DNA from: Phosphoribacter sp037045045
GTDB lineage: Bacteria > Actinomycetota > Actinomycetes > Actinomycetales > Dermatophilaceae
Direction: 5' to 3'
Assembly (NCBI GenBank): GCA_037045045.1
Contig: JBAOHL010000007.1
Span: 310,001 to 374,000, forward strand
DNA: 64,000 nucleotides
The position numbers and the translations under genes were made by a program. This document shows, piece after piece, positions 43,945 to 51,965 of this stretch (positions are counted from its first letter, which is position 1; every line of letters starts with the position of its first letter). The notes below the pieces were generated by a model that saw nothing but the letters and a program-made list of their open reading frames with translations, did not search any database and was not told where the DNA came from.

Positions 43945-44427
43945 TCAGACCTGGCCTTCGGCGACCAGCCGCGCCAGCGCGGCATACCCTTGCTCGACCC
44001 CGGTCTCCATGCCGCTGCGCAGCCACTGGTCGCGCCCCTCGAAGCTGTCGCACAAGCTCACCGCCTCCAGCCGGGTCCGACCGTCGCCGAGGTCGGTGAA
44101 GGTCATCGTGTCGAGGGAGACACCGTCGGGGTCGCCCTCCCAGGTAAAGGTCTGGACGAGCCGATCGGGACGCACGGTGTGGAAGCAGCCGCGGAAGGCG
44201 AACCGTTCGTCGCCGCGCACGGCGACGTACCGCCAGCTCCCGCCGTCGCGGGCGTCCCAATGCTCGATCTGGGTCGCCAACGAGTCCGGCCCGTTCCATC
44301 GCGCGAACAGCTCCGCTTCGGTGTGTGCCCGGAAGAGTTGTTCGGGGGTGGCCTGGAAATCGCGGGTGATCCGGATGGCCGGGACCACCGGGTCGGCCTG
44401 GATCTGAGTTCTCTCGGGAACCGTCAT
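43945..44427 (-). CDS. SRPBCC/AHSA1-type protein
   Basis: 160 residues from ATG 44427, overlapping the ArsR gene as ATGA. IRITRDFQATPEQLFRAHTE, ELFARWNGPDSL and WRYVAVRGDERFAFRGCFHT are typical of the AHSA1-like START proteins that form pairs with ArsR repressors. The role is unknown, probably binding of a small hydrophobic ligand. Confidence 0.85.
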   Translation of the reverse strand: MTVPERTQIQADPVVPAIRITRDFQATPEQLFRAHTEAELFARWNGPDSLATQIEHWDARDGGSWRYVAVRGDERFAFRGCFHTVRPDRLVQTFTWEGDPDGVSLDTMTFTDLGDGRTRLEAVSLCDSFEGRDQWLRSGMETGVEQGYAALARLVAEGQV

Positions 44428-44798
44428 CGCACTGCCCTCGATCCTGTGTCGTCGTGAGTGCTCGGCGTCGCCGCGGCTGTCTCGGCCAATTCGGCCAACA
44501 CGGCGTCGAGCCGCTGGTGACGCTGCTCGGCCTGGCGCCGGTAGCGTTCGATCCATGCCGTCATGAGGTCCAGGACCTCCGCCTCCAGGTGTGCGGGCCG
44601 TCGTTGCGCGTCCCGCCCACGGGTGACCAGTCCGGAACTCTCGAGCACCCGTAAGTGTTTCGACACGGCTTGGACGCTCATGGCGTATGGCGCCGCGAGC
44701 TCGCCCACCGTGGCGTCGGCGATCGCGAGCCGAGCGACGAGGTCGCGTCGGGTCGGGTCGGCCAGGGCGGCGAACACCCGGTCCAGTGATTCGGTCAT
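44424..44798 (-). CDS. ArsR-family transcriptional repressor
   Basis: 124 residues. FAALADPTRRDLVARLAIAD and VQAVSKHLRVLESSGLVTRG are the winged-helix ArsR DNA-binding domain. The metal-binding ELCVCDL motif is absent, so it senses something other than arsenic. It is the first gene of an ArsR / SRPBCC / DinB-like operon, with two palindromic operators just upstream. Confidence 0.9.
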   Translation of the reverse strand: MTESLDRVFAALADPTRRDLVARLAIADATVGELAAPYAMSVQAVSKHLRVLESSGLVTRGRDAQRRPAHLEAEVLDLMTAWIERYRRQAEQRHQRLDAVLAELAETAAATPSTHDDTGSRAVR

Positions 44799-44807
44799 TC
44801 TCTGTCC

Positions 44808-44823
44808 TCAACCTTTTGGTTGA
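44808..44823. promoter_or_regulatory. ArsR operator, site 1
   Basis: TCAACC-TTTT-GGTTGA is a perfect 6-bp palindrome 9 bases from the ArsR start. It is a likely autoregulatory site. Confidence 0.6.
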
Positions 44824-44851
44824 AAAAGGCTGCCATGTCGGCCCGTAGTTG

Positions 44852-44867
44852 TCAACCAATCGGTTGC
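44852..44867. promoter_or_regulatory. ArsR operator, site 2
   Basis: TCAACC-AATC-GGTTGC repeats site 1 with one mismatch, 44 bp away centre to centre (four helical turns). The two sites lie between the ArsR gene and the divergent ferritin-like gene, so the repressor could control both. Confidence 0.6.
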
Positions 44868-44942
44868 AGAAGGCGAGGAGGGGAGTCGGCGTTCCGCGCT
44901 CGGCGACCAGCTGCGACGACGGCCGCCCAATACAGTGTGGCC

Positions 44943-45632
44943 ATGACCGAGCCGCCGTCCCCCACCGCGTCCGACGCTCCGCCCGCGTCCCAGGCCGTCG
45001 TCGACCTCATCGGGGCGCTCGGGTACGGCAGCTTGCGGGGCTTCTCCCGGATGGCCGTGGACGCCGAGCTCGCGCCGGCTCTGCCCACCAAGGCGGCGAT
45101 CGCCCGGATGGCCGTCACCGAGTTCCAGCACTTCGAGACACTGACCGCTCGCCTCGACCGGCTCGGGGTGTCGCACGACGACGCGATGGCGCCGTTCGTC
45201 GCGGCGATCGACTCTTTCCACGAGCGCACCCACCCCAGCGACTGGCTCGAGGGCCTGGTCAAGGCGTACGTCAGCGACGGCATCGCCCGCGACTTCTACT
45301 CCGAGATCGCCCGGTACGTCGACTCCGAGACCCGCGAGTTCGTCACCCGGGTCCTCGCGGACGAGGGCCAGGAGCAGATCGTCCTCGACGCCGTCCGCCC
45401 GGTCATCGACTCCGATCCGCGCACCGCGAGCCGATTGGCCCTGTGGGGGCGACGGCTGGTCGGAGAGGCCATTCAGCAGGCCCAGCAGGTCGCGGTGGCT
45501 CGAGAATCCCTCACCGCCCTGCTCGTCGGCGGCTGGGGGTCCGGTGCGGACATCGCCGAACTGGGCCAGATCTTCGCACGGATCACCGAGGCCCACTCCG
45601 AACGGATGACGCGCCTGGGCCTGTCGGCCTGA
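44943..45632 (+). CDS. Ferritin-like (MiaE-like) protein
   Basis: 229 residues from ATG 44943. A four-helix bundle with di-iron-type spacing: AVTEFQHFETLTARL (Glu, His) and VLADEGQEQIVLDAV (Glu). It resembles the ferritin-like family that includes tRNA hydroxylase MiaE-like proteins and M. tuberculosis Rv3210c, which lies near rhlE as here. The iron site seems incomplete compared with true MiaE, so activity is uncertain. Confidence 0.8.
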   Translation: MTEPPSPTASDAPPASQAVVDLIGALGYGSLRGFSRMAVDAELAPALPTKAAIARMAVTEFQHFETLTARLDRLGVSHDDAMAPFVAAIDSFHERTHPSDWLEGLVKAYVSDGIARDFYSEIARYVDSETREFVTRVLADEGQEQIVLDAVRPVIDSDPRTASRLALWGRRLVGEAIQQAQQVAVARESLTALLVGGWGSGADIAELGQIFARITEAHSERMTRLGLSA

Positions 45633-45725
45633 CCGAACCGTCCGGGCGACGCCGACAGGGTCCGGACGCAGCCGAGCCCGGCAAGGCATGGGTATGCCGG
45701 CCGGGCTCGTCCGCGCGCGAAGGGG

Positions 45726-46001
45726 TCAGGCTGCTTTCTTGCCCGACATGTTGCCGTAGACGACGATGCCGATGGCTGCGACGATCGCGCCGCCGAGCAG
45801 GCCGATCCACGGGATGCCCCCGTTGTCGTTGTTGTACTTGAACAAGAAGCCCAGCAGCCAGGTCGCGACGAACGAGGCGATGACGCCGATGATCGTCGTG
45901 ACGACGAGGGAGACGTGCTGCTTGCCGGGAACGAGTGCCCGACCGAGCAACCCCACGATGAGGCCGACGATGATGGCACCGATGATGCCGGAGATGGACA
46001 T
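45726..46001 (-). CDS. GlsB/YeaQ/YmgE-family membrane protein
   Basis: 91 residues from ATG 46001, preceded by GGGAAG. Three short hydrophobic segments with glycine-zipper character (GIIGAIIVGLIVGLLGRALV, TTIIGVIASFVATWLLGFLF, IGLLGGAIVAAIGIVVYG). This is the transglycosylase-associated, stress-response YeaQ family. The function is unknown; genes of this type are induced by stress. Confidence 0.9.
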   Translation of the reverse strand: MSISGIIGAIIVGLIVGLLGRALVPGKQHVSLVVTTIIGVIASFVATWLLGFLFKYNNDNGGIPWIGLLGGAIVAAIGIVVYGNMSGKKAA

Positions 46002-46247
46002 GTCACTTCCCTTCTCGACGGTCGTGGCGACCGCACTCGTACTCACGGGGGTGCCGGTTGCAACGCCCAGTCAGACCAAACTCCCACAGGTGGGCGGCCG
46101 AACCCGCGAAGTGCCGTCGCGTGTTGTTCACGATTCGGACACGGCCAACCAGCGAGGATGAGCGCCCCCCAAGCGCGCGGCAAGGCCGCGGGTGGCCCGC
46201 ACGTGGACGGTGGTCGGGGTGATGTCGCCGGCCCCGCGACGCACCGA

Positions 46248-46472
46248 TCAGACCGCGCCGAACCCGACCCGGCCCTTCTCGGATTCGCCGACGTTGACGT
46301 AGCCGACGGCGTCGGCCGGCACGAGGAAGCGCCGCCCCTTGTCGTCCTCGAGGTTGAGCGTCGTGCCGGCATCGAGCGCCTTGGTGACGGCCTTGGCCAC
46401 CTCGTCGACGCTCTGACTCGACTCGAACGCGATCTCGCGGGCGACGTTGCGCACCCCGATCCTGACCTCCAC
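46248..46472 (-). CDS. DUF3107 protein
   Basis: 74 residues from GTG 46472, AAGGAAGG upstream. VEVRIGVRNVAREIAFESSQ and RRFLVPADAVGYVNVGESEK are diagnostic of the actinobacterial DUF3107 family (Rv3208A in M. tuberculosis). Small beta-rich protein of unknown function, beside the TetR gene as in mycobacteria. Confidence 0.9.
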   Translation of the reverse strand: MEVRIGVRNVAREIAFESSQSVDEVAKAVTKALDAGTTLNLEDDKGRRFLVPADAVGYVNVGESEKGRVGFGAV

Positions 46473-46561
46473 TGCCGACGTCCTTCCTTCGTATGTCGCG
46501 GCCCAGCCGCGGACGCTTCCCCCAGCACCGCGGCATACCGGCCTTGCCGTTGACTGCAACT

Positions 46562-47200
46562 CTAGGCGGGCGCGGGGTGTTCCCGTTCGACGGTCTTGGG
46601 GAACCCGGCGATCCCCCGCCAGGCGAGCTGGCCGACGATTCGGGCCGCTTCGGACAAGGGGGTGGGCGAGCCGATGGTCAGCCAACTGCGGGCGGCGATC
46701 TGGCCCAGGCCGGTGAGGGCGTGGCCAAGCACGAGGGCGTCGGCGCGGGACATCGCCGTGTCGGCCGAGATGGTGTCGGCGAACGCCTCGCTGCAGCGGG
46801 CCATGACCGCGTCGATGCGCCCCCCGACCGCTTCGTCGTTGACGAGGTCGGACTCGAAGAGCAACCGGTACGCCGAGCCATCCTTCGCGACGTAGTCGAA
46901 GTATGCCGCGATCGTCGCGAACACCCGCTGCTTGTTGTCCTCGGTGCTCGCCAGGGCACCACGTACGGTGGCTTCGAGTTCGACGGCAAGTTGGTCGAGC
47001 AACGCCAGGTAGAGGTCGTGCTTGCCCGGGAAGTGCTGGTAGAGAACGGGTTTGGAAACCCCGGCCCGATCGGCGATGTCGTCCATCGCGGCGGCGTGAT
47101 ATCCCGAGGCGACGAAGGCCTCCTGGGCGGCGGCAAGCAACTGGGCTCGCCGTGCCGAGCGGGGCAGCCGCTGTCCTCGGCCGCGTACGTCAGTGCTCAC
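46562..47200 (-). CDS. TetR/AcrR-family regulator
   Basis: 212 residues from GTG 47200; GTG 47251 would add 17 residues. The helix-turn-helix AMDDIADRAGVSKPVLYQHF follows RRAQLLAAAQEAFVASGY, then a ligand-binding domain. Rv3208 is the equivalent by position. It is divergent from the MoeZ-like gene with 79 bp between starts, and may control it. Confidence 0.9.
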   Translation of the reverse strand: MSTDVRGRGQRLPRSARRAQLLAAAQEAFVASGYHAAAMDDIADRAGVSKPVLYQHFPGKHDLYLALLDQLAVELEATVRGALASTEDNKQRVFATIAAYFDYVAKDGSAYRLLFESDLVNDEAVGGRIDAVMARCSEAFADTISADTAMSRADALVLGHALTGLGQIAARSWLTIGSPTPLSEAARIVGQLAWRGIAGFPKTVEREHPAPA

Positions 47201-47279
47201 CGATGCTGCCTCGATCGTGTCGGGCACCCGGCCGCTTTCGGGTGCAGGCACATCCTACGCAGCGGTAATCTCCGCTGTC

Positions 47280-48425
47280 GTGACCTTGCCGCCGGTTGGT
47301 GCGCGCTACACCCGCCAGCTGTTGCTGCCCGAGGTCGGTGTCGAGGGGCAGCGTCGGCTCGCCGCCGCCCGGGTACTCGTCGTCGGCGCGGGCGGCCTCG
47401 GCTCGCCCGCGCTGCTTTATCTCGCCGCAGCCGGCGTGGGCACCCTCGGTCTCGTCGACGACGACGTCGTCGAGGAGACCAACCTGCAGCGTCAGGTCGT
47501 GCACGGCGTATCGGACCTCGGTCGGGCCAAGACCGACTCCGCCGCACAGACGATCGGCCGGCTCAACCCCGACGTGACCCTGCAGTGTCACGCCGTGCGG
47601 CTGACCAGGGCCAACGCGGTGGACATCCTGCGCGGATACGACCTCGTCGTCGACGGTGCGGACACGTTCGCCACGCGGTACCTCGTCGGGGACACGTGTG
47701 CCGAGCTCGGACTGCCGCACGTCTGGGCCTCGGTGCTGCGCTTCGACGCGCAGGTGTCGGTGTGGTGGTCCGGGCGCGGACCCTGCCTGCGGTGCGTATT
47801 CCCCGAGGAACCCGCACCCGACGCCGTGCCGTCGTGTGCCCAGGCCGGGGTCCTCGGCGCGCTGTGCGGCGTCATCGGCTCGGTTCAAGCGACCGAGGCC
47901 CTCAAGGTGCTGCTCGGCGTGGGGGAGCCGCTGGTCGGTCGGCTGCTCGTCCACGACGCGCTGCGCCAGACGTGGGACACGCTCGCGGTGAGCCGCGACC
48001 CCGCGTGCCCGACCTGCGCGTCGGCGGCCCGGCGAACCAGGCAACCGGAGCGGGGGAGGACGGGCCAGGCTCGCGAGGACCTGTCGTCGTCGGCTCCGAC
48101 GGTGACCGCCATGGCACTGGCCGACGAACTGGGCCGAGCCCACCCGCCCGCGCTCGTCGACGTGCGCAGCAGCACCGAACGCGCCCTCGGGACCCTGCCT
48201 GGGTCACGGGTTGGCGAACTCGGGGAGCTCGCCTCCGGCGCGGCCTTGACCGAGGCCGTGCTCGGGCCCAGATCCGGGCGGGTCGTCTTATACTGCCGAA
48301 GCGGCGTCCGGTCGCTGCAGGGGGCGGCGCTGGCCCGGGCCGCCGGTTGGCCGGGTGCCGTGAGTCTCGACGGGGGACTGCTCGCCTGGGCCCGCGACGT
48401 CGATCCGACGCTGTCCGTCCCCTGA
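47280..48425 (+). CDS. moeZ: MoeZ/MoeB-type adenylyltransferase with rhodanese domain
   Basis: 381 residues from GTG 47280. The E1-like ThiF domain holds GAGGLGSPALLYLAAAGVG (ATP site), NLQRQV (Arg), DGADTF (Asp), two zinc CxxC pairs (CLRC, CPTC) and PSCAQAGVLG. The C-terminal rhodanese domain has the catalytic Cys in VVLYCRSGVRS. It adenylates and sulphurates a ThiS/MoaD-like carrier for molybdopterin, thiamine or cysteine synthesis. Overlaps the ATL gene by one base. Confidence 0.9.
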   Translation: MTLPPVGARYTRQLLLPEVGVEGQRRLAAARVLVVGAGGLGSPALLYLAAAGVGTLGLVDDDVVEETNLQRQVVHGVSDLGRAKTDSAAQTIGRLNPDVTLQCHAVRLTRANAVDILRGYDLVVDGADTFATRYLVGDTCAELGLPHVWASVLRFDAQVSVWWSGRGPCLRCVFPEEPAPDAVPSCAQAGVLGALCGVIGSVQATEALKVLLGVGEPLVGRLLVHDALRQTWDTLAVSRDPACPTCASAARRTRQPERGRTGQAREDLSSSAPTVTAMALADELGRAHPPALVDVRSSTERALGTLPGSRVGELGELASGAALTEAVLGPRSGRVVLYCRSGVRSLQGAALARAAGWPGAVSLDGGLLAWARDVDPTLSVP

Positions 48426-48781
48426 TGCCCGGCCTCGCGCGATTGCCCGAGTACGCCGAGCGGGTGCTGGAGGTCGTCGAGCGGATCCCGCCGGGACACG
48501 TGCTCACCTACGGCGAGGTCGCCCGACTGGTCGGGTCGGGTGGGCCGCGGGGGGTCGGCCTGGTCATGAGCAGGTACGGGTCGGGGGTGCCATGGTGGCG
48601 GGTGCTGCGCGCGGGAGGGCACCCGCCACTTGGGCACGAACGGAGCGCCTACGCCAACTACGTCCGTGAAGGGACGCCGCTGCGCGGCATACCGACCGTG
48701 GGGGGCGAGGTCCCGGCCGGCTACCGGGTCGATCTGTCCCTGGCCCGGTGGCGTCCTCCGGGCGATGTCGTCCCCCCGTGA
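48425..48781 (+). CDS. Alkyltransferase-like protein (ATL)
   Basis: 118 residues from ATG 48425 (TGATG junction). The MGMT DNA-binding domain is present (IPPGHVLTYGEVARLV, VMSRYGSGVPWWRVLR), but the active-site PCHR of methyltransferases is replaced by PWWR, so it cannot accept alkyl groups. ATLs bind O6-alkylguanine and hand it to nucleotide-excision repair. M. tuberculosis Rv3204 has the same place before adnA. Confidence 0.9.
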   Translation: MPGLARLPEYAERVLEVVERIPPGHVLTYGEVARLVGSGGPRGVGLVMSRYGSGVPWWRVLRAGGHPPLGHERSAYANYVREGTPLRGIPTVGGEVPAGYRVDLSLARWRPPGDVVPP

Positions 48782-48794
48782 TGGAATCGGCGGC

Positions 48795-51700
48795 ATGGCG
48801 GTGACCGAATCCCGGGGTGTTCGGACGCCGCCCCTGACCCTGCGTCGGCCACCCGCCGAACCGCTCGAGTCGGTCGATCTCGACGCCGACCAGCGATCCG
48901 TCCTCGCGTTCGACGGCCCGCTGCTGCGGGTGCTCGGCGCGCCGGGCACCGGCACGACGACGACGGCCGTCGAGCTCGTCGTCGACCGCGTGCGCCGCGC
49001 CGGCCTGCTCGCCGACCAGTGCCTGCTGCTCACGCCCTCGCGCCTGGCGGCGGCCCGGCTGCGGACCCGGGTGACCGCCCGCCTCGGTGGCACCTCGACC
49101 GAGGTGCTCGCTCGGACCCACCAGGCCTTCGGCTTCGCCATCCTGCGCCGCGAGTCGGCGTTGCGCGGCGACCCACCGCCCCGGCTGCTCAGCGGCCCCG
49201 AGCAGGACGTCGTCCTGCGCGAGCTGTTGGCCGGCCATCGAGCGGACGGCAACGGCCCCGATTGGCCCCCGGAGCTGCGCGCCGCCCTGCTCACGAGAGG
49301 CTTTCGGGCTCAACTGCGCGACCTGCTCATGCGGGCCGCCGAACACGGACTCGACGGCCCGAGCCTGGCCGAGCTGGGTCGCCGACACGACCGTGCCCAC
49401 TGGGTCGCGGCGGCCGAGGTGCTCGCGGAATACGACGAGGTCACCGCGCTGTCCCGGCCCGGTTCCTACGATCCCGCTTGGGTCCTCACGGCGGCTGCCG
49501 ACCGCCTCCGCGAGGACCCCGAGGCCCTCGACCGGGTCCGCGAGGGGCTACGGCTCGTCGTCGTCGACGACGCCCAGGAGCTCACCTGGCCCGCCGCCCG
49601 GCTGTTGGCGCTGCTCGCCGGTCCTCCCGTGCAGCTCGTGCTGCTCGGCGACCCCGATGCTGCCGTCCAGACGTTCCGCGGTGCCGACCCGTCGTTGCTC
49701 GTCCAGCCCTGGCCCGGGCTTGGTGACGTGCCCACCATCGTCCTCGGCACGGCATACCGCCACGACGCCCGAATGCGCGGGGTTGCCGACGCGGTCGTGG
49801 GCCGGATCGGGGCCACCGGCGGCGGCGCCCAGCGCGTCGTGCGTCCCGCGGGGCCAGCGGGAACGGTCGAGGTGGCCCTGCTGCGCGCCGTGTCGCAGGA
49901 GGCCGCCCACGTCGCCGGTGTCCTGCGAGAGGCCCACCTTCGCGAGGGTATGCCGTGGGGGGACATGGCGGTCATCGTCCGGGGCCAGGGCCGCGCGACC
50001 ACGCTCCGGCGAATCCTGCGCGCCGCCGCAGTCCCGCTCGCGCCGACCGGCACGGACCTGCCGGTGCGCGACGAGGTCGCGGTGCGCCCATTGCTCGCCC
50101 TGTTGCAGTTGTCCCTGGCGGTGGCTCGAGACCCCGGCTCCGAGGTCGATGCCGATACCGCCGTCGACCTCGTCCTCTCGCCGCTGGGTGGTGGTGACGC
50201 GGTCTCGCTGCGCCGCCTACGGCGCGAGCTGCGTCGCGCCGAGATCGAGGACGGCGGGGGGCGTAGCAGCGACGAGCTGCTGTCCGCGGCGATCCTCGAT
50301 CCGTTCGCGGCCGCCCGTGCCGGCGCCGACGGGGCGCCGCTGCGGCGGTTGGCCCGGGCGATCCGGGCTGGCGTCGCCGCGGCGACGGCCGGTGGCATCG
50401 GGACCGGATGGGGCCCGGGCGTCACGGCGGAGTCCGTCCTCTGGGCGATCTGGTCGGCCCTCGGTCAGGCCCGCCGGTGGCGCGAGGAGGCGCTGCGCGG
50501 CGGGGCCATCGGCGCCCGGGCAGACCGAGACCTCGACGCCGTGGTCGCGTTGTTCGACGCGGCCGCCCGCTTCGTCGAGCGGCTCCCGACCGCGGGGCCT
50601 GACCTGTTCCTCGACCACATCCGCGGTGAGGACGTGCCGGGGGACACCCTCGTTGCCCGAGCCCCCACCGACGACTCGGTGGCACTGCTCACGCCCGCCT
50701 CCGCAGCCGGGCGTCAGTGGCGGCTCGTCGTCGTCGCGGGGGTCCAAGAGGGCGTGTGGCCGGACCTGCGACTGCGCGGGTCCCTGTTGGGCGGACAGGC
50801 GCTGGCGGATCTGCTCACCGGACGAGACGGCTCCGTGCGGGCGGCCCAGGCCGCGGTCCGCTACGACGAGACCCGGCTGTTCCACGTCGCGGTCACCCGG
50901 GCGAGCGAGCGGCTGCACGTGACGGCCGTGCGCAGCGAGGACGAACAGCCCTCCCCCTACCTCGACCTCGTCGACCCACTGCCGGAGCACGAGCTGCACC
51001 GCCCCTTCGCGTCGGTCGGCCTCCGGCTGACGCTGCCCGATCTCGTCGGTCGGCTGCGCCGGGGCATGGCATCGGCCGACCTCGTCGAGCGGCGCCGCTG
51101 CGCACGGCATCTCGCCCGGCTGGCCGACGACGGGGTGGGCAGCGCGGACCCCACGACCTGGTGGGCCCTGGTGTCGCCACCCGAGCCGCGACCCCGACGC
51201 CCTGACGGGCATCCGGTGCCCGTGTCGCCCTCGAGTCTCGAACGCTTCGGCGCGTGCGCGCTGCGCTGGCTGCTGGTCTCCTCCGGCGGCGACGGCGTGC
51301 CCAGCCCGGCGGCGGACATCGGCACCCTGGTCCACGACGTCGTCGCCGACCTCGGGGACGTCGACGCGCCCACCCTGCAGGCCGAGATCGACCGGCGCTG
51401 GCCGCTGCTGGGATTGCCACCGGGGTGGGCCAACGAGCGCAAACGCGCCGAGGCCCACGACATGGCCCGGCGCCTCGCCGACTACCTGGCGTCCGCTCCG
51501 CAGCGGGGCTGGCATCGGGCCGGGAGCGAGCTGGAACTCGACGTGACATTGGGCCGAGCCCGGTTGCGCGGGCGGGTCGACCGACTCGAACGGCATACGG
51601 ACGAGCGGTTGCGGGTCGTCGACTACAAGACCGGATCGAGCAAGCCGACCAAGGCGCAGATGCCTCGGCATCCCCAGCTCGGGGCCTACCAAGCGGCCGT

Positions 51701-51965
51701 GGAGGCGGGGGCGTTCGGCGAGCTCGGCGACGGGACCGCGGGGGCCGCCCTCGTCCAGGTCGGCAAGGCGGCCGGGTCGAGCTTCGTGCTGCAGCAGCAG
51801 GCGCCGCTGCCCACGGACGAGGATCCCGGCTGGGCCCGCACGCTCGTCGAACAGGCCGCCGAGGGCATGGCGGCGGCGACGTACCACGCCCGCCCCGGGC
51901 CGCATTGTGCGCGCTGCCCGGTGCGCTCCAGCTGCCCGGCACAGCGGGACGGCAGGACGATCTGA
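48795..51965 (+). CDS. adnA: AdnA helicase-nuclease subunit
   Basis: 1056 residues from ATG 48795, close to the mycobacterial AdnA length. A UvrD-like motor is followed by a C-terminal RecB-type nuclease: SPSSLERFGACALRWLL (first Fe-S Cys), GRVDRLERH and VVDYKTGSSK (catalytic Asp/Asp-Tyr-Lys), QLGAYQAAVE, and CARCPVRSSC (three Cys). AdnA forms a heterodimer with AdnB that resects double-strand breaks. The motor is degenerate: the Walker A segment is GAPGTGTTTT, with Thr in place of the Lys, and motif II reads VVDDAQEL instead of DExQ/DExx. The nuclease looks intact. One-base overlap (TGATG) with adnB. Confidence 0.93.
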   Translation: MAVTESRGVRTPPLTLRRPPAEPLESVDLDADQRSVLAFDGPLLRVLGAPGTGTTTTAVELVVDRVRRAGLLADQCLLLTPSRLAAARLRTRVTARLGGTSTEVLARTHQAFGFAILRRESALRGDPPPRLLSGPEQDVVLRELLAGHRADGNGPDWPPELRAALLTRGFRAQLRDLLMRAAEHGLDGPSLAELGRRHDRAHWVAAAEVLAEYDEVTALSRPGSYDPAWVLTAAADRLREDPEALDRVREGLRLVVVDDAQELTWPAARLLALLAGPPVQLVLLGDPDAAVQTFRGADPSLLVQPWPGLGDVPTIVLGTAYRHDARMRGVADAVVGRIGATGGGAQRVVRPAGPAGTVEVALLRAVSQEAAHVAGVLREAHLREGMPWGDMAVIVRGQGRATTLRRILRAAAVPLAPTGTDLPVRDEVAVRPLLALLQLSLAVARDPGSEVDADTAVDLVLSPLGGGDAVSLRRLRRELRRAEIEDGGGRSSDELLSAAILDPFAAARAGADGAPLRRLARAIRAGVAAATAGGIGTGWGPGVTAESVLWAIWSALGQARRWREEALRGGAIGARADRDLDAVVALFDAAARFVERLPTAGPDLFLDHIRGEDVPGDTLVARAPTDDSVALLTPASAAGRQWRLVVVAGVQEGVWPDLRLRGSLLGGQALADLLTGRDGSVRAAQAAVRYDETRLFHVAVTRASERLHVTAVRSEDEQPSPYLDLVDPLPEHELHRPFASVGLRLTLPDLVGRLRRGMASADLVERRRCARHLARLADDGVGSADPTTWWALVSPPEPRPRRPDGHPVPVSPSSLERFGACALRWLLVSSGGDGVPSPAADIGTLVHDVVADLGDVDAPTLQAEIDRRWPLLGLPPGWANERKRAEAHDMARRLADYLASAPQRGWHRAGSELELDVTLGRARLRGRVDRLERHTDERLRVVDYKTGSSKPTKAQMPRHPQLGAYQAAVEAGAFGELGDGTAGAALVQVGKAAGSSFVLQQQAPLPTDEDPGWARTLVEQAAEGMAAATYHARPGPHCARCPVRSSCPAQRDGRTI

